Shown here piece after piece: positions 61,025-64,000 of a stretch of DNA of 64,000 nucleotides. Within the stretch, counting starts at the first letter, position 1; each line of letters starts with the position of its first letter. The notes beneath the pieces were generated by a model, which was not told where the DNA came from, ran no database searches, and saw nothing but the letters and a program-made list of their open reading frames with translations. A program made the translations under genes and the position numbers. The stretch is from Pacificitalea manganoxidans (GTDB lineage: Bacteria > Pseudomonadota > Alphaproteobacteria > Rhodobacterales > Rhodobacteraceae). The stretch spans positions 62,001 to 126,000 of the forward strand of contig NZ_CP021406.1 of the NCBI RefSeq assembly GCF_002504165.1. The letters are read 5' to 3'.

Positions 61025-62779
61025 ATGCCAATTATCAGATCAACTACGGCCCTTGCAGCAATCGCGAGCGGTTTCTTCTTGACGGGTGTGGATCATGCCG
61101 ATGCCGCTGTCGCCGGAGATTTTCCCAATCAGTTTCTATCTTGCTTTGACGCGGCGAATCTCACGGAGATTGAGCTTCCAGCGGATGTCCAAGGTTTTCG
61201 CCTGATCGAAATTGCAGAGCATGCCGGAGATAAGGGTATGCCGGCGCATTGTGAAATTGTCGGTGCGATCAATGATCGGATCAGCCCTGTGGACGGGCAA
61301 CATTATTCGATCAAGTTTCGACTCAGGTTGCCGCAGGACTGGAATGGCCGCTTCTACATGGAGGGGGGCGGCGGCTCGAACGGCGCATTGAAAGACGCCA
61401 TGGGGCCTACGGGGCTCAACCAAGAGGATTCTGCTCTTGAGCGTGGCTTTGCGGTCGTGACAACAGATTCAGGCCATGACAATGACACCAACTCCGACAG
61501 CAATGCCTCGGGGCGCTCCGCATTCGGCATGGATCCGCAGGCGCGGCTTGATTTCGGCTACATGTCCTATGATATTGTGACACGTGTAGGGAAGGCAATT
61601 GTCGAGAAATATTATGGTGCTGCACCTGAAAAGTCCTATTTCATCGGTTGTTCGGAAGGCGGACGCGAAGCTGCGCTGATGACGCAGCGCTATCCCGATC
61701 TGTATGATGGTATTGCGGCCGGTGCACCGGGGATCCACTTCTCATACTCGGCAGCCTATGCGCCGTTTCTGCTCAGAATCTTTGGGAACCTAGCGGAAAC
61801 GCGGAACCAGTCGGGGCCTGACGGAATCCCGCTGCTGAACAAGCTTTATTCGGACAACGACGTTCAACTGATCGCTGACGCGGTTGTTGGTGCCTGCGAT
61901 GCGCTGGACGGGTTGGAGGACCGGATGTCCAATAATATTGAGGCCTGTACGACTGTTACAGTGCTTCCGCGACTGAGAGCACTTACTTGTTCTGGTGCAA
62001 AGGAAGAAGGTTGCCTGCTGGAGGATCAGATCGACGCCTTTGTCGCCGGGATGGCCGGACCCGTGACATCAGACGGGACAAGGCTGTATCCCGGCCATCC
62101 CTGGGATCCCGGTATCGGCGGGCGGATCGGCGACAGCGTGAATGACGGATTCCGGTCGTGGTGGTTCGGTTCCTATGACAGCGACCAAAACAATGCCCGC
62201 AAAGTGACCCTCAGCACTCCGCAACACGCAATGCTCTGGCAGACCCCACCGGTGCCTCTGCGCCCGGATGAATATGTGCGGTTCGAGATGAACTTCAACA
62301 TAGACGAGACGCCGGCGCTCGCCTATGCGACTACCGATCTTTACCCCGTCTCGTCGGCCGAACTTGGTAACGCGGATTCGCCGGACCTTTCCGATTTCGC
62401 ATCCCGCGGCGGAAAGCTCGTGATCTATCACGGAGCGGCAGACGCAGCATTTTCCGCACTTGATACGATCAAGTACTGGAATGCCGTCAACGAGACAGCC
62501 GATGGTCAGGCAGCGGACTTTGCGCGGCTATTTATTATCCCCGGGATGAACCATTGCCAGGGAGGTCCGGCAACAGACGATGTCGACCTGCTGACCCCGC
62601 TGATGGCTTGGGTCGAGGACGATCTTCCCATCGAACGGCTTGAAGCCACGGTGTCCAACCCGGACTATTTTGGCGGCAAGAATCTTTCGCGTCCTCTGTG
62701 TCCGTACCCGCTCTATGCCGAGTACGATGGGGAAGGAGATCCGTCGAGCGCAGAGAGCTTCACCTGCGTCGCCAACTGA
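61025..62779 (+). CDS. Secreted tannase/feruloyl-esterase family hydrolase (MHETase family)
   Basis: 584 residues with a signal peptide (cleavage likely after VDHADA, residue 27). The alpha/beta-hydrolase nucleophile motif is GCSEGG near residue 209, the acidic residue fits GAADAAFSALD near 475, and the catalytic His lies in GMNHCQGG near 513. Paired Cys around the Ser and His motifs correspond to the family's active-site disulfide. A lid domain of about 200 residues lies between. The family includes tannases, feruloyl esterases and MHETase, which splits mono(hydroxyethyl) terephthalate. GGAGGAGAG precedes the ATG. With tph genes on the same molecule, an aromatic ester substrate is a reasonable guess. 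Confidence 0.85.
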   Translation: MPIIRSTTALAAIASGFFLTGVDHADAAVAGDFPNQFLSCFDAANLTEIELPADVQGFRLIEIAEHAGDKGMPAHCEIVGAINDRISPVDGQHYSIKFRLRLPQDWNGRFYMEGGGGSNGALKDAMGPTGLNQEDSALERGFAVVTTDSGHDNDTNSDSNASGRSAFGMDPQARLDFGYMSYDIVTRVGKAIVEKYYGAAPEKSYFIGCSEGGREAALMTQRYPDLYDGIAAGAPGIHFSYSAAYAPFLLRIFGNLAETRNQSGPDGIPLLNKLYSDNDVQLIADAVVGACDALDGLEDRMSNNIEACTTVTVLPRLRALTCSGAKEEGCLLEDQIDAFVAGMAGPVTSDGTRLYPGHPWDPGIGGRIGDSVNDGFRSWWFGSYDSDQNNARKVTLSTPQHAMLWQTPPVPLRPDEYVRFEMNFNIDETPALAYATTDLYPVSSAELGNADSPDLSDFASRGGKLVIYHGAADAAFSALDTIKYWNAVNETADGQAADFARLFIIPGMNHCQGGPATDDVDLLTPLMAWVEDDLPIERLEATVSNPDYFGGKNLSRPLCPYPLYAEYDGEGDPSSAESFTCVAN

Positions 62780-62901
62780 CAAGCAACGAGAGGTGGGCGG
62801 CACAGCATATGCCGCCCACCGTGTCCTTGAGCCATCCGATGGCGGCCGACGGGGTGAACTGCCATCCCGCCAAATAACAGCAGCTATCGTTGCTGGCATT
62901 G
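62780..62901. other. Esterase 3' flank
   Basis: GGTGGGCGGCA and TGCCGCCCACC (62791-62821) form an 11-bp inverted repeat with a short loop just after the esterase stop, a likely terminator without a clear T-run. Confidence 0.5.
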
Positions 62902-63731
62902 GGGTCAGGATTCATAACCAATAGATGACGACAGCCGCGAGGGCGATGGCTGAGAGGAGCACCTTTGGGCATCGGTCATAGCGGGTCGCGACGCGCCTCC
63001 AGTCCTTTAGCCTGCCGAACATGATCTCGATCCGGTTGCGCCGCTTGTGGCGTCGCTTATCGTATTTGACCGGCGTCTTCCGCTGTTTTCGACCGGGATG
63101 CAGGCGCGTATGCCCTTGTCCTGCAATGCTTTTCGGAGCCAGTCGGCATCATAGCCGCGATCACCGAGCAGCCATTTGAAGTTTGGCAGGCCGCTGAGCA
63201 GGGCCCGTGCGCCGATGTAATCGCTCACCTGTCCCGCAGTGACGAACAGGTCGATCGGTCGTCCCTGACTGTCACAGATGGCGTGAAGTTTAGTGTTCAT
63301 GCCGCCTTTGGTTCGCCCGATCAGGCGGCCACGCCCCCACTTTGACGGCCATGCTGGTCGCCGTTCGGTGGGCCTTCAGCAATGTCGCATCGATCATCAC
63401 GGTCGTCTCTTCGCCGTGTGCCGCCGCTAGCCCGACCATCATCCGCGCGAAGATCCCCTTTTCGCTCCATCGCTTCCAGCGGCTGTAAAGCGTCTTGTGT
63501 GGATCATAGGCGGAAGGCGCATCTCGCCAGCGTAAGCCATTGCGGTTGATGAAGATAATCCCACTCAGCACGCGTCTGTCGTCGACCCGAGGCTTACCGT
63601 GAGACTTGGGAAAGAAACGGGCCAGACGTGCCATCTGCGCGTCGGTCAGCCAGAAGAGATCGCTCATTTCAACGCTCCGTTTTCGGAGCCGTGAATCATG
63701 CTGTGCAACCGAAATCAATGCATCCTGACCC
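62902..63731 (-). mobile_element. IS5-family (IS427 group) element, damaged
   Basis: Ends GGGTCAGGATTCAT at 62902 and, inverted, ATGCATCCTGACCC at 63731. The two-frame transposase layout is present. It closely resembles the remnant at 5028-5545. It sits inside an acyl-CoA dehydrogenase gene. Confidence 0.85.
62912..63667 (-). pseudogene. IS5-family transposase, two frames plus a lesion
   Basis: OrfA (63667 to about 63290) has LFWLTDAQMARLARFFPKSHGKPRVDDRRVLSGIIFI and IDATLLKAHRTATSMAVK (outlined). OrfB (from about 63340) has GRTKGGMNTKLHAICD and LLGDRGYDADWLR. A normal programmed shift joins OrfA and OrfB. An additional frame break near 63090 (CIPVENSGRRRSN where the other copy has CIPGRKKRK) cuts off the C-terminus, which continues in another frame to 62912. 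The element is probably inactive. Confidence 0.85.
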
Positions 63732-63735
63732 TAGA

Positions 63736-64000
63736 GAACGATTGCAGGGCCGCTCGGCGGACGGATCGCGCGAGCCGGTGCGGATCATCGAGCATCCCGA
63801 CGTGCGCAAGATGCTGTTGACTGGCCAGGCTCTCACCAAGGCCGGGCGGGCGCTGGCGGTCTTCACAGCCTTGCAGATGGATGTCGCCGAGCGCCACCCG
63901 GACCAGGACCGGAGGCGGAAGGCCGAGGGGCTTGTGGCGCTTCTGACGCCGGTGGTAAAGGCGGCCTTCACGGATTTCGGCTTCGAGATCACGGTACAAT
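63736..64000 (+). pseudogene. Acyl-CoA dehydrogenase fragment, cut by IS5, running off the window
   Basis: One open plus-strand frame reads ERLQGRSADGSREPVRIIEHPDVRKMLL, then ALAVFTALQMDVAERHPDQD and GLVALLTPVVKAAFTDFGFEITVQ. The IIEHPDVRxMLL and LLTPVVKAxxTD blocks are characteristic of acyl-CoA dehydrogenases of the DmdC (3-methylmercaptopropionyl-CoA) type. The 5' part lies beyond the IS5 and is not seen to the left of it. The gene may continue past 64000. Confidence 0.75.

Overview
The window looks like part of a large conjugative or mobilisable repABC plasmid of an alphaproteobacterium, most likely the order Rhodobacterales (Paracoccus/Roseobacter type). The grounds are the repABC replicon, the VirD2-type relaxase and VirD4-type coupling protein, and a long series of small conserved genes (DUF736, DUF2493, DUF3768, DUF6878/DUF6915-like, ParB-like, ArdC, Strawberry-notch-like helicase) typical of such plasmids. 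Base composition is GC-rich throughout. No rRNA, tRNA or CRISPR array was seen.

Layout. 0-2.5 kb: end of a terephthalate catabolic operon, with a PdxA-family diol dehydrogenase (TphB-like, 5' end outside the window), the dioxygenase reductase TphA1 and an IclR regulator. 2.5-12.5 kb: an IS-riddled zone with a truncated hipBA pair, IS110, an IS5 remnant, an IS66 fragment, IS256, an OLD-like ATPase cut short by IS256, a complete IS66 element with a 288-bp tandem duplication of its left end, and a DUF4365 nuclease-like gene. 12.7-17.6 kb: the mobilisation operon mobC-relaxase-coupling protein, all on the minus strand, followed by a hairpin-rich region that is the best place for oriT. 18-45 kb: the presumed leading region, mostly minus-strand backbone genes, interrupted by cargo slots. 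One slot (20.6-26.1 kb) holds a ubiquitin-like operon (ubiquitin-like protein, E1-like ThiF enzyme, DUF6527, DUF2188) with a divergent XRE/ImmA-IrrE regulator pair, then an intact hipBA. Another (33-39 kb) holds a CDF transporter, a broken second CDF gene, a transglutaminase-like protein, an IS110, prlF-yhaV and an Abi/HEPN protein. 45-49 kb: phd-pemK, a frameshifted H-NS gene, a phnP fragment, IS6 and a decayed fic gene.

49.3-53 kb: repC, repB and repA (minus strand) with two identical 16-bp parS-like palindromes beyond repC and a nested dyad upstream of repA. 53.2-57 kb: a decayed serine recombinase, an RHE_PE00001-type protein and an HTH/PIN toxin-antitoxin pair. 57.1-60.6 kb: a minimal tniA-tniB-tniQ transposon whose ends can be placed to the base, inserted beside an IS66 tnpA remnant. 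61-62.8 kb: a secreted tannase-family esterase (the family that includes MHETase). 62.9-64 kb: a damaged IS5 element splitting an acyl-CoA dehydrogenase gene whose 3' part runs out of the window.

Functionally the window joins replication, partition and transfer with aromatic-acid catabolism, at least four apparently intact toxin-antitoxin pairs (hipBA, prlF-yhaV, phd-pemK, HTH-PIN) and several actual or possible defence genes. The item most deserving follow-up is the ubiquitin-like operon at 20.7-24.1 kb. Many genes are broken, so this region has been reshaped repeatedly by IS elements.
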